Origin: Sulfurimonas sp.
GTDB lineage: Bacteria; Campylobacterota; Campylobacteria; Campylobacterales; Sulfurimonadaceae
Direction: 5' to 3'
Assembly (NCBI GenBank): GCA_028687935.1
Contig: JAQTZE010000005.1
Coordinates: 159,307-223,306, forward strand
DNA length: 64,000 nt
Part shown: positions 27,326 through 36,357 of the stretch, piece by piece
How the letters are laid out: each line of letters starts with the position of its first letter
Numbering within the stretch: position 1 is the stretch's first letter
Translations under genes and position numbers: made by a program
Notes under the pieces: model-generated
Told to the model about the DNA's origin: nothing
The model's database searches: none
The model's input: only the letters and a program-made list of their open reading frames with translations

Positions 27326-28175
27326 AAAAGAAATACATGTAATATCTGTATCTGGTGGAAAAGACAGTGCAGCACTAGCTATCTATTTGAAAGAAAAATA
27401 TCCTAACAGAGAATTTGAGTATTTATTTTTTGATACAGAAGAAGAGCTAGAAGAGACATATAAATATTTAAATGAATTGGAGTCTAGACTAGGTATAAAA
27501 GTACGAAGAGAATATCCAGCTAAATCTTTTAAAGAGCTACTTTTGGAACATAATGACTATTTGCCTTCTCCTACTGAACGATGGTGCACTCGTAAAATGA
27601 AGCTAGAAACATTTATGAAAATAATGAAAGAATATGCTGACTGTACTGTTTATAACTATGTAGGTATTCGAGCAGATGAAAATAGACAAGGCTTAATTCC
27701 TACAGAAGAAAATATAATTACTGTAATGCCATTTAAAGATGATGGTATTACATTAGATGATGTAAAAAGAATATTAAATGATTCAGGTCTAGGACTACCA
27801 AAGTACTATGAGCCTATAAAAGACGAAAAATATGACATAGAATATTTTAGAAGTAGATCTGGATGTTATTTCTGTTTTTTTATGAGACAGATAGAATGGG
27901 TATGGCTATATGAGAAACATCCTGATGAATTTAAAAAAGCTATGGAATTTGAAAAATCTGGTTACTCATGGATACAAGACATGCCATTATCAGAGCTTAT
28001 AAAACCGGCAAATATTGACAAAATCAAAATATCATACAAAAGAATGGAAGAAATTAAGAAAAAACAACAGATTAAAAATGGTACAATGTTTCAAGAAATG
28101 GATTTCATGTCTAAACACGATAAAATGATTGATGATATGGAAAAAGATCAGCTTTGCACGATGTGTACATTATAA
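27318..28175 (+). CDS. sspD: PAPS-reductase-like enzyme, SspD/DndC-like
   Basis: The 285-residue protein has the PP-loop ATP pyrophosphatase motif VISVSGGKDSAALAIYL near 9-25, and WCTRKMKLE and GCYFCFFMRQIEWVWLYE further on. In SspD and DndC such proteins activate the DNA backbone with ATP before sulphur transfer. It lies directly after the SspB- and SspC-like genes (8-bp overlap). It could also be named BrxP by family, but the neighbours of BREX type 4 (PglZ, BrxL) are absent. Confidence 0.8.
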   Translation: MNKKEIHVISVSGGKDSAALAIYLKEKYPNREFEYLFFDTEEELEETYKYLNELESRLGIKVRREYPAKSFKELLLEHNDYLPSPTERWCTRKMKLETFMKIMKEYADCTVYNYVGIRADENRQGLIPTEENIITVMPFKDDGITLDDVKRILNDSGLGLPKYYEPIKDEKYDIEYFRSRSGCYFCFFMRQIEWVWLYEKHPDEFKKAMEFEKSGYSWIQDMPLSELIKPANIDKIKISYKRMEEIKKKQQIKNGTMFQEMDFMSKHDKMIDDMEKDQLCTMCTL

Positions 28176-28189
28176 GCAGGAGGGTTGTA

Positions 28190-28786
28190 TTGTCAGATAT
28201 ATTCAAATATGGACATGAAGATTCTAATGATTTAACAATAATTGATCCAAGTACTTTTATGGAAAAAAAAGATATGTTAAAATTTTTTTCTGAACAATTT
28301 ATTATAAATCCATTTTCTTGGGAAGATATTGATGAAATAAATAAACACATTGATATTAATGATTTTGAAGAAATAAAATATATGCAATATGATTTAAATA
28401 AATATTCTGATGAATTAAAAGACATGCCAGATAATAGTGGTGGGCTTTATTTTTTTTATATTAAAAATCCAATAATACCTGATATGATTAATTATCTCGT
28501 CTATATTGGTAGAGCAAAATATACAGAAGATCAAAATTTAAAGAAAAGATGTCGAGAATATTTTTATGATTATAAAAACGTCAAGGATGATGATAGCGAT
28601 AGGATTCAAACTGTTCGAAGTATGATTAAAAAATGGGGTCATTATTTATATTTAAAATATATAAAAATTGATAATAATAGTTTAATAGATTCTCTAGAAA
28701 GTTTATTAATTAACAATATACGGCCACCATTTAATTCACAAATACCTAAAAAAACTTATCATACTCCACAACCTGCAGAATTTTAA
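28190..28786 (+). CDS. GIY-YIG-like protein of the defence locus
   Basis: The gene probably starts at the TTG at 28190, which has the strong site AGGAGGG 5 bp upstream; an ATG at 28154 would have no ribosome site and add 12 residues. The 198-residue product has a GIY-YIG-like pattern in its second half: GGLYFFYI, then YLVYIGRAK, a LKKRCREYF arginine, and ESLLINNIRPPFNSQ at the end. GIY-YIG domains are usually nucleases, so it may cut unmodified DNA. It overlaps nothing and precedes the DGQHR gene by 10 bp. The family call rests on pattern alone. Confidence 0.6.
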   Translation: MSDIFKYGHEDSNDLTIIDPSTFMEKKDMLKFFSEQFIINPFSWEDIDEINKHIDINDFEEIKYMQYDLNKYSDELKDMPDNSGGLYFFYIKNPIIPDMINYLVYIGRAKYTEDQNLKKRCREYFYDYKNVKDDDSDRIQTVRSMIKKWGHYLYLKYIKIDNNSLIDSLESLLINNIRPPFNSQIPKKTYHTPQPAEF

Positions 28787-28796
28787 AAGGATTATA

Positions 28797-30110
28797 ATGT
28801 CAATTAAGTTACCAGCGATCAAAACCAAAATGGGGGATTGGGTTTACTATACTTCAACAATGACTTTTGCACAAGTAAAAGAGTTAGTTGATCCAATGGA
28901 TGATGAAATTTACCAATCAGATAGTCTAAAAGAAGCATTACAAAGAAGCATTACGGATAATTATTTAAACATTAAAAACTATATATTATATCAGCCAGAG
29001 CATTTTTTTAATTCTTTAGTTTTAGCAATATATGATGGAAATCCAAATTGGATTGAAGTTGAATTAGAGTTAGAAGGAGAAACTTTTTATAATTTAGGTT
29101 TTTTAACATTGGATGGTAATGAAAATATTTTTCCTGTAGACGGTCAACATAGAGTAGAAGGAATTAAAGCTGTTTTATCAAAATTAGAAGATTATGATAA
29201 ATTTAAAAATGAAAAAATATCAGTGGTATTCATTGGGCATAAAAAAGATGAAACAGGAACACAAAGATCAAGAAGGTTATTTAATTCTTTAAACAGATAC
29301 GCAAAACCAGTAAGTACAACAGATACAATAATTTTAGATGAAGATGACTCTAGTGCTATGACAACAAGATATATAATTGAAGATAGTATAGAGCTAAAGC
29401 TATTTAAAGAGTATAGAATAGATAAATCATTACAAAAAGCTATTAACTCAACAAATCTTAACTCATTTACATCTTTAATTGCTTTTAATCAATGTAATGA
29501 AGCTATCCAAAAGTTTTATTTTAATGAATATATTAAAGGTACAGAAAATTACGATACATATAAATCTAAATATTATCCTGATGATAAAATATTAACTTAT
29601 AAAAAGTTTCAAAAATATAGACCTTCTGATAAGATTTTTAAAGAAATTAGAGATTTTAATGAAGGATTCTGGAAAGAATTTCAAGGCTCATATACTTTTA
29701 TAAAAGATTACCTTGATGCAGATAAAGAAAACGCTGCAATAAAATATCGAAATAATGAGAACGGAGGAAATATTCTATTTAGACCTATTGGCATTGTACC
29801 TTTTGTGGAGGCTGTATTAGCAATTAGAAAAAAAGATATAACTAAAAGTTTTAGTGAAATTTTTGAAATGTTTCTTGAAATACATTTTAATTTAAATATA
29901 AAACCATGGAGGAATACAGTTTGGTCACCACAGGATAAAACTATGATAATGGCTACAAAATCTTTCATAAAAAAGATGTTTATGTATTTAGTTGACAGCA
30001 GTATACTAAGTGAAAGTGAATTAAAAAGTTTAAAATTAGACTATGCCTCATTTATTTCATATGAAGGTGATACTAGTAAGATTAATTTAGATCAACTATT
30101 AGAACTATGA
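28797..30110 (+). CDS. DGQHR-domain protein, DndB-like
   Basis: The 437-residue protein has the defining motif VDGQHRVEG (DGQHR at 115-119), followed by VVFIGHKKDETGTQRSRRLF and NSLNRYAKPVS. DndB is the regulator or accessory of the Dnd phosphorothioation operon; here the protein may similarly sense modification or regulate. A ribosome site (AAAAGGA) precedes the ATG. The GHKL gene overlaps its stop by 4 bp, so the two are coupled. Confidence 0.75.
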   Translation: MSIKLPAIKTKMGDWVYYTSTMTFAQVKELVDPMDDEIYQSDSLKEALQRSITDNYLNIKNYILYQPEHFFNSLVLAIYDGNPNWIEVELELEGETFYNLGFLTLDGNENIFPVDGQHRVEGIKAVLSKLEDYDKFKNEKISVVFIGHKKDETGTQRSRRLFNSLNRYAKPVSTTDTIILDEDDSSAMTTRYIIEDSIELKLFKEYRIDKSLQKAINSTNLNSFTSLIAFNQCNEAIQKFYFNEYIKGTENYDTYKSKYYPDDKILTYKKFQKYRPSDKIFKEIRDFNEGFWKEFQGSYTFIKDYLDADKENAAIKYRNNENGGNILFRPIGIVPFVEAVLAIRKKDITKSFSEIFEMFLEIHFNLNIKPWRNTVWSPQDKTMIMATKSFIKKMFMYLVDSSILSESELKSLKLDYASFISYEGDTSKINLDQLLEL

Positions 30111-32560
30111 AAAATTTATTCGATAAATTATATCAATCACAAAATGAACTAGAACTTCAGCAAGTACTAGATTCAAATGAAATATTTCAACATCAAAACA
30201 ACTGGTATCCTCTTGGTGGAAATGAAAACAACTTTTCTACAATAGAAAATCAACAAGCTTCATCCATTGGTGCATTAATAGAAAAGTTCACTAATTCAAT
30301 AGATGCTACCCTTATGAGAAAATGCTATGAACACAACATTGACCCTCGTTCACAACAAGCACCAAAAACAATGCAAGAAGCTGTAGAACTATTTTATGGT
30401 GAAAAATATAAGTGGTTAAATTCATCATATTCAAAACAAGAATCCTTAAATATACAAGTTATTGCTGATGGCAACACTAAACAGAAAAGTGCCCGTACCT
30501 ATGATACATCTTTAGTAATTTATGACAATGGAGAAGGTCAACATCCAGAAGATTTTGAATCTACTTTTTTATCTATTGGGAAGGGAAACAAAAATGACAT
30601 CCTTTTTGTACAAGGGAAGTACAATATGGGAGGTACTGGTTCAATAGTCTTTTGTGGAAAAAATCGATATCAACTAATAGCTTCAAAAAGATATGATAAC
30701 AGTGGTAAATTTGGTTTTACATTAATAAGAAAACATCCATTTAGTGAAGAAGATAAAAAGAGTAAAAAGAATACATGGTATGAATATTTTAAAATAAATG
30801 GTGAAATACCATCTTTTAAAATCGACAGCTTAGATTTAGGACTACATGAAAAGGAGTTCACTACAGGATCTATTATAAAATTATACTCTTATGATTTACC
30901 AGAAGGTGCAAGATCTGTTATATCAAAAGATTTAAGAGAAAGAGTTAACGAATATTTATTTGAGCCAGCTCTACCAATTTTAATGGTAGATAAAAAAGAG
31001 AGATATCCAGATGATAGAAACCTACAAAGGATATCTTTTGGTTTAAAGAGAAGGCTAGAAAAAGGTGAAACTTCTGACAACAAGTATATAGATGATTATT
31101 TTATTTTAGAACATAATAGTGCCAAAACTGGTCATACAAAAATCACATCTTATGTTTTCAAAACGAAGATTAATGACAAGAGTGTAAAAGAATCTAGAAA
31201 TATAATAAAAAATGAATTTTTCAGAAGTAATATGTATGTTGTGTTTACTATGAATGGGCAGGTTCAGGGACACTTAACATCAGAATTTATTACACGCTCA
31301 TTAAAACTACCACTTCTTAAAGATCATCTACTTATCCATGTTGACTGTACAAATATGGAATATGACTTTAGAAGTCAACTATTTATGGCTAGTAGGGATA
31401 GGCTTAAGGAAGGTGAAGAGTATCGTTATCTTAGAGAATTATTAGCTAAGGAACTTAAAAATAGTAAATTAGAAAAAATTCATAAAGATAGAAAAGACTC
31501 CATCTCTATTGATAGCAGTAATACCAATGATTTAATAAAATCATTTACAAAAAATCTTCCTTTAAATAACGACTTACTAAAAATGTTAAGTAATGCATTT
31601 GACTTAGACCAAAAAGATGAAAAAAAGAAAAAGTCTAAAAATAAATCTAATAATAACACTAATCAAAAAGAAGAACAAGAATTTATTCCCAAACGATTCC
31701 CATCTTTTTTCAGCCTAGCAAATTCAAGAAATGGTATTAATGCCATAAAAATACCAAAAGGGCAATCAAAAACTATTAAATTTGATACAGATGTAGAAAA
31801 TCATTATTTTGATAGAGATGATGATTCTGGAGAACTTAATATATCAATAGTAGATATTAAAAGTAATGAATCCTTAGGAGGAAATAAACCTGGTGAGTCA
31901 AAAGGCATAAGTGAAACCTTTGATGTATCGAAATCGAGTCCAGAAAATGGGAAGATAAAGCTCTCTTTAAATCCCGCAGATGATTTAAATATTGGAGACA
32001 ATATACAAATAAAAGTTGAATTAACTTCACCAGATAATAATTTTGAGGAGTTAATATTAATTGAAATAATAGAACCTCAAAAAGAACAAACTTCTAAACC
32101 TAAAGAAGAAGAAAATGAAAAATTTGGACTTCCTGAACTAATACTAACATCTGAGAGCCCAACAGACAATAATATCATATCATGGGAGAAACTGAATGAT
32201 AGTTCAATTGATATGAACTATAACAATATACTTTATATATACTCTAGTGATGGAGAAAAACTTGAAAAAATCTACATTAATCTAGATAGCACAACTCTAA
32301 AAAATCACAAATCAAAACTAAACAGCAACGAGCTTAGAGAAAAAGCAGAAAAAGAATATATAGCAAAAGTTTATTTTCATACTTTATTTTTATATTCTAT
32401 TAATAAAAATAGCAAATATAAAATTTCTAAACATAGCGAAAGCAATAGTGAGGAGTACATAGAAATTAATGAATATATTCAAAATATTTTTGAAAATCAA
32501 TACACATCGTTCTTGATTAATTTCAATATGAATGACTTGATTGATACTATTGAATTTTGA
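30107..32560 (+). CDS. GHKL-family ATPase of the defence locus
   Basis: The 817-residue protein has the Bergerat ATP fold in its first 200 residues: N-box LIEKFTNSIDAT (E59, N63, D66), G1 box YDNGEGQ near 139 and G2 box QGKYNMGGTGS near 169. The middle is lysine-rich (KKKKSKNKSNNN) and the end is long and helical. This kind of ATPase occurs in MutL, Hsp90 and several defence systems. It overlaps the DGQHR gene, ends the plus-strand operon and is a likely effector or remodeller. Confidence 0.75.
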   Translation: MKNLFDKLYQSQNELELQQVLDSNEIFQHQNNWYPLGGNENNFSTIENQQASSIGALIEKFTNSIDATLMRKCYEHNIDPRSQQAPKTMQEAVELFYGEKYKWLNSSYSKQESLNIQVIADGNTKQKSARTYDTSLVIYDNGEGQHPEDFESTFLSIGKGNKNDILFVQGKYNMGGTGSIVFCGKNRYQLIASKRYDNSGKFGFTLIRKHPFSEEDKKSKKNTWYEYFKINGEIPSFKIDSLDLGLHEKEFTTGSIIKLYSYDLPEGARSVISKDLRERVNEYLFEPALPILMVDKKERYPDDRNLQRISFGLKRRLEKGETSDNKYIDDYFILEHNSAKTGHTKITSYVFKTKINDKSVKESRNIIKNEFFRSNMYVVFTMNGQVQGHLTSEFITRSLKLPLLKDHLLIHVDCTNMEYDFRSQLFMASRDRLKEGEEYRYLRELLAKELKNSKLEKIHKDRKDSISIDSSNTNDLIKSFTKNLPLNNDLLKMLSNAFDLDQKDEKKKKSKNKSNNNTNQKEEQEFIPKRFPSFFSLANSRNGINAIKIPKGQSKTIKFDTDVENHYFDRDDDSGELNISIVDIKSNESLGGNKPGESKGISETFDVSKSSPENGKIKLSLNPADDLNIGDNIQIKVELTSPDNNFEELILIEIIEPQKEQTSKPKEEENEKFGLPELILTSESPTDNNIISWEKLNDSSIDMNYNNILYIYSSDGEKLEKIYINLDSTTLKNHKSKLNSNELREKAEKEYIAKVYFHTLFLYSINKNSKYKISKHSESNSEEYIEINEYIQNIFENQYTSFLINFNMNDLIDTIEF

Positions 32561-32588
32561 TTTTATATGTCTTTTTAAAAAGCAATAT

Positions 32589-34280
32589 TTATATTTTCCC
32601 TAATACTCCAGCTACCCATCTTGCTAAAACAACTTGAGTAAATTCAATATCTCGTTCATGATTTTTTGTTTTAAATTTTATACCGTCGTTGCCATCATAC
32701 ATTTTTCTAATACCATCTATTGCCATATTCTCATCAATATAATGATATAAAAACTTTTGAAATACACTATCATAGATAGGATTCTTAGAGCTTATAATCC
32801 AGGTACTTGTTGATGCACTATTTTCAAGTTCAAGTAGTCCGAGATAGCTATTTTTATATTTAAAAGTTGCTGTAATATATTGTCTTTCTCTACCATATAT
32901 CATGCACTTAGGATTAGCATTTCCATTCTCACCATTGAAAACCGTTATCATTTTCTGATTTTCAATGACAATCAAATTTTCTATAGCTTCTTGTGTGCGC
33001 ATATAGTCAATATACTGATTAAACTCATCAAAATTATGTGTATACTCTGTAGTACTTATCTTTTGAAAATCTTTACCTTTTGTAGATACTCTAGTTTTTC
33101 GTGTTTTTTTATCTCCACTGCCAGATGAGTCAGTTAAGCTTTGGTCCACATTTTCATTCGATAATGTTTCTTCCATAATTTTCAATTTCTCAAGAACATC
33201 TTCATCGGTAATTTTGTCTTTAGAAATTTCAATATTAGCTAAACTACTGCACTTGTTTTTTCTATTACTTGTAACTGTATTTTGTTTATACCTCTTACTT
33301 GCATGCTCTGATTTTAAACACTCTGAAGTATTAGATGGCTCTGTGACCGGTACAGTTGGTAACTTATCAATATCATCTGCTTCTGTTATGATATTTTTTC
33401 CCTGTATGAAAGTTGTAAACTTTGAAAATCCTATATCTGAATTATCATCGAGTATCTCATGAACATATTTATAATACTTTCCATTATGCTGAAAATCACT
33501 AACCATGCATGTGATGGAAAACTTATCCTCTACCGGAAACTTTGCTTTAATTGGAACTGATTCGATTTGTGTTGCTGCTGTTTTATCTTTTTTTGCCCGC
33601 ATATATGCATTTATGTAAGTTCCGATCTTCTCAAAATTATTAACCGCATCCTCTTTACATAAAAACCTGTTAATAAATGGGGCATCATTCTCAGGTACAT
33701 ATTTTGGAATGATTATAGATGCATCATTAGGATTACAATCATACCCATAATATAAATCACTTAAATCGCATTTTAAAGTCGCTTCTCTTAATGCAGTTGA
33801 GCGGTAATAATAATATATGCCTATTACAGAGTGAGGGATAATTAAGATAACATCGTTCCAAGTCTTGATTACACAACAAGAGGTGTTCTGAGCTTCAGTC
33901 AAGTAAGTATATTTATAACCTAGCAACTGCCCTATTTGGTTCTTATCTAAGCATTTGTCTAATGTAGTGTCATATTCCTCTTTAGAAAGTCTTGTATCTA
34001 TCCTGTATGTCTGTTTTTCGGTTTTAATATACTTGTTCGCTTTTTTATCTAATTTAGCAGATTTATAGGCTTTATGAAGTTTAAAATGAGTAAAAAATAT
34101 CTCAGGGGACATTAACGTTGTAAATTGGTCTTTTGTAGTTAAGTTTTTAACAGCTACTCTGAAGTAACTGTTTCCAATATCTTCATCATCAGGTTTTAAG
34201 TCAAGCGGCATCAAAAACATAAAAGTATCGTCTGGATTATCTAGCATAAATTCAGGAACGATTCTTTTAGGCTTTCCCAT
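32589..34280 (-). CDS. TnsE-like transposition protein
   Basis: The 563-residue protein is close in length to Tn7 TnsE (538). From memory of Tn7 TnsE, a run of features lines up in order: a hydrophobic stretch then STALREA near 165, IIIPKYVPEND, a middle YYKYVHEIL segment, and a C-terminal domain with ITATFKYKNSYLGLLELEN and STSTWIIS. Its place in a Tn7-like element supports this. TnsE directs insertion to lagging-strand DNA and conjugal plasmids. Unlike in Tn7, it is at the opposite end and on the opposite strand from tnsABC. Its start lies 57 bp inside the new mnmG stop, next to the right end. Confidence 0.6.
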   Translation of the reverse strand: MGKPKRIVPEFMLDNPDDTFMFLMPLDLKPDDEDIGNSYFRVAVKNLTTKDQFTTLMSPEIFFTHFKLHKAYKSAKLDKKANKYIKTEKQTYRIDTRLSKEEYDTTLDKCLDKNQIGQLLGYKYTYLTEAQNTSCCVIKTWNDVILIIPHSVIGIYYYYRSTALREATLKCDLSDLYYGYDCNPNDASIIIPKYVPENDAPFINRFLCKEDAVNNFEKIGTYINAYMRAKKDKTAATQIESVPIKAKFPVEDKFSITCMVSDFQHNGKYYKYVHEILDDNSDIGFSKFTTFIQGKNIITEADDIDKLPTVPVTEPSNTSECLKSEHASKRYKQNTVTSNRKNKCSSLANIEISKDKITDEDVLEKLKIMEETLSNENVDQSLTDSSGSGDKKTRKTRVSTKGKDFQKISTTEYTHNFDEFNQYIDYMRTQEAIENLIVIENQKMITVFNGENGNANPKCMIYGRERQYITATFKYKNSYLGLLELENSASTSTWIISSKNPIYDSVFQKFLYHYIDENMAIDGIRKMYDGNDGIKFKTKNHERDIEFTQVVLARWVAGVLGKI

Positions 34281-34292
34281 TTTAGATATCCA

Positions 34293-34359
34293 TTCTCAAA
34301 CTTTATGTTTCATATTATCAATCTATCTTGGCTGTTATCAAACTTTCTTGTTTTTTACA
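34293..34359 (-). repeat. Right transposon end with packed TnsB-like sites
   Basis: On the minus strand three related repeats are seen: AGTTTGATAA (34335-34344), AGATTGATAA (34315-34324) and AGTTTGAGAA (34293-34302). The spacings are 20 and 22 bp, close to the 22-bp TnsB sites of Tn7. The packed sites resemble the right end of classical Tn7, which is also the end facing the attachment gene. Confidence 0.7.
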
Positions 34360-36221
34360 GCAATCTTTATGTAGATGTGCAATATCTCTATAGCTGCGGG
34401 TGTAATACCGCTGATATTCATCGCCGCTTGAAGTGTTGGCGGTGAAAAGTGTGCGAGTTTTTCTTGGACCTCTTTTGAGAGTCCGCTTACTTTTGTAAAG
34501 TCAAAACCTTCTGGAATAGCGATTTTGAGGTACTTTTTCATACGTTCTATCTCTTCACTCTGCTTATCAATATAGCGGGCATATTTGCCTTCTACTAATA
34601 TCTCTTCTTGGATATAGTCATCAAATTGTGCAAGTTCTGGAACAATCTGGAGCATCTTTGCTACATCAAAACTTTTGCGTGCCACAAGCTGTTGGGCAGT
34701 TGAGACATCTTTGAGCGGCTGCTCGTCCATCGCTTCTAAAATAGCATTGAACTCTTTATTTGGCGTGAACTTTGTATCTTCAAGCAGCTGCGCGCCGTAG
34801 CGTATCTGCTCATCTTTGCGTTTGACTCTCTCATACTCTGCATCAGATATCAGACCAAGCTCATGTCCATAGCGACCGAGTCTCGTATCAGCCGACTCTT
34901 CACGCAGAAGCAGTCTGTACTCTGCGCGTGATGTGAACATTCTATAAGGTTCATTTGTCCCTTTTGTGACCAAATCATCTATTAAGACACCGATATAGGC
35001 CTCATCACGACGAAGGACAAGCGGCTCTTTGCCAGCGAGTGAAAGCGCTGCGTTTATCCCAGCCATGATACCCTGAGCAGCTGCTTCTTCATAGCCAGTC
35101 GTGCCATTTATCTGACCTGCACAATAAAGTCCTTTGACTTTTTTCGTCTCAAGTGAGTGTCTAAGCTCTCTTGGATCGACAAAGTCATACTCTATCGCAT
35201 AGCCATAACGCACGATTTTTGCATTTTCCATACCTTGCACAGACTGCACCATTGCACGCTGTACATCAGGCGGAAGAGAAGTCGAGAGTCCATTGATATA
35301 GCACTCCGTATTGTCCATCGTCTGTGGTTCGATAAAGAGATGATGTCTATCTTTCTCGGCAAATTTGCTTACCTTATCTTCGATACTCGGGCAATAACGC
35401 GGAGATTTTCCGGCTATTTGTCCTGTAAAAAGAGGTGCTCTGTAGAAGTTTGAAGAGATAATTTCATGCGTCAACTCATTTGTGTAGGCGATATAACATG
35501 GAAGCTGTTTTTTCGTAGCGCGAAACTCCTCGCGGTCTGTTCTGAAACTAAAAGGGCTCGGAAGTTCATCGCCGCCTTGCTCTTCCATCACGGAAAAATC
35601 TATCGTGGAACTGTCAACGCGTGCGCAAGTTCCTGTTTTGAGTCTGCCCATATCCAGACCGCAGTCGTTTTTGAGTGAAGCACTCAGCCCCACACTTCTC
35701 TGCTCACCAAAGCGTCCGCCCTCTTGTTGCACTTCTCCAACATGGATGATACCGTTTAAGAAAGTTCCCGATGTGATGATGACTTTTGTTGCTCTGTATT
35801 CATTGAGCAGGTCTGTTTTGACACCGCGAACTTCGCCCTCTTCTACTATAACTGCGTTTACAGTGTCTTGTGCGAGGTCAAGATTTGGAGTGTTAAGAAT
35901 AACATTTCGAGCGATGACACGGTACTTGTCCATATCTATCTGCGCGCGGCTTCCACGTACTGCGGGGCCTTTTGTCTGGTTGAGGATACGAAACTGTATG
36001 CCAGCTGCATCTGTGATAAGTCCCATTTCGCCGCCAAGAGCATCAAGCTCTCGAACTAAGTGTCCTTTTGCCAAACCGCCTACAGCAGGGTTACAGCTTG
36101 TCGCACCAACATTTTCTGCGAGCATCGAGACCATCAAAGTTTTGTTGCCCATACGCGCGCTTGCAAGTGCTGCTTCTACACCCGCATGACCTCCACCGAC
36201 AACGATTACATCATAATTCAT
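34338..36221 (-). CDS. mnmG: tRNA uridine 5-carboxymethylaminomethyl modification enzyme MnmG
   Basis: The 627-residue FAD enzyme starts [18 protein letters not shown] (ATG at 36219-36221; upstream in-frame codons are not family-like). GAGEAL-type contacts and the [16 protein letters not shown] and [21 protein letters not shown] motifs are clear. With MnmE it modifies the wobble uridine of several tRNAs. The last six codons and the stop come from the transposon: the ancestral tail A-A-R-D-S-K, visible by rejoining the flanks, is now A-V-K-N-K-K-V. The change is at the extreme end, so function should be kept. Confidence 0.96.
   Translation of the reverse strand: MNYDVIVVGGGHAGVEAALASARMGNKTLMVSMLAENVGATSCNPAVGGLAKGHLVRELDALGGEMGLITDAAGIQFRILNQTKGPAVRGSRAQIDMDKYRVIARNVILNTPNLDLAQDTVNAVIVEEGEVRGVKTDLLNEYRATKVIITSGTFLNGIIHVGEVQQEGGRFGEQRSVGLSASLKNDCGLDMGRLKTGTCARVDSSTIDFSVMEEQGGDELPSPFSFRTDREEFRATKKQLPCYIAYTNELTHEIISSNFYRAPLFTGQIAGKSPRYCPSIEDKVSKFAEKDRHHLFIEPQTMDNTECYINGLSTSLPPDVQRAMVQSVQGMENAKIVRYGYAIEYDFVDPRELRHSLETKKVKGLYCAGQINGTTGYEEAAAQGIMAGINAALSLAGKEPLVLRRDEAYIGVLIDDLVTKGTNEPYRMFTSRAEYRLLLREESADTRLGRYGHELGLISDAEYERVKRKDEQIRYGAQLLEDTKFTPNKEFNAILEAMDEQPLKDVSTAQQLVARKSFDVAKMLQIVPELAQFDDYIQEEILVEGKYARYIDKQSEEIERMKKYLKIAIPEGFDFTKVSGLSKEVQEKLAHFSPPTLQAAMNISGITPAAIEILHIYIKIAVKNKKV
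34360..34364. repeat. Right target-site duplication (GCAAT)
   Basis: GCAAT directly follows the ACA terminus of the transposon and matches 16912-16916. It lies in mnmG coding sequence (minus strand ATTGC). Confidence 0.9.
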
Positions 36222-36357
36222 ACTCAATTCCATAATATATATTTTTGCAATTATAGCAGTTAGCCTAAGCATATATATTTAAATAGTTTTAAATTGATAA
36301 AAGATTAATCTACTATTCATTACAATAGTCTCTACATATATAACAATCGGGGCTTTT

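Larger units (their letters stand above)
16917..34359. mobile_element. Tn7-like transposon inserted in the 3' end of mnmG
   Basis: The element runs 17,443 bp from TGT at 16917 to ACA at 34359, flanked by the direct repeat GCAAT. Both ends carry TGT, 12 variable bases, then AGTTTGATAA at the same offset (position 16), as inverted repeats. It encodes TnsA, TnsB, TnsC, TniQ and a TnsE-like protein, with a phosphorothioation-type defence locus and a protease cassette as cargo. No Cas gene or CRISPR array is present. The right end lies in mnmG codons and supplies the replacement tail and stop. The chromosomal 7-mer AAACGCA, common outside, is nearly absent inside, which supports recent foreign origin. 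Confidence 0.93.

Noticed and set aside
23221..32560. BREX type 4 system
   Set aside because: A PAPS-reductase-like gene is present, but PglZ and BrxL are absent and the DUF4007 protein points to Ssp.
16917..34359. CRISPR-associated transposon (CAST)
   Set aside because: The Tn7-like element has no Cas genes and no CRISPR repeats; a TniQ and a TnsE-like protein explain targeting.
35605..36189. 194-codon open frame on the plus strand
   Set aside because: It lies entirely antisense to mnmG, which has clear family motifs; codon content is a shadow.
36270..36357. Firm promoter for the signalling operon
   Set aside because: TACAAT and TTGATA are visible, but the spacing between them is too long for a normal promoter, so no feature was listed.
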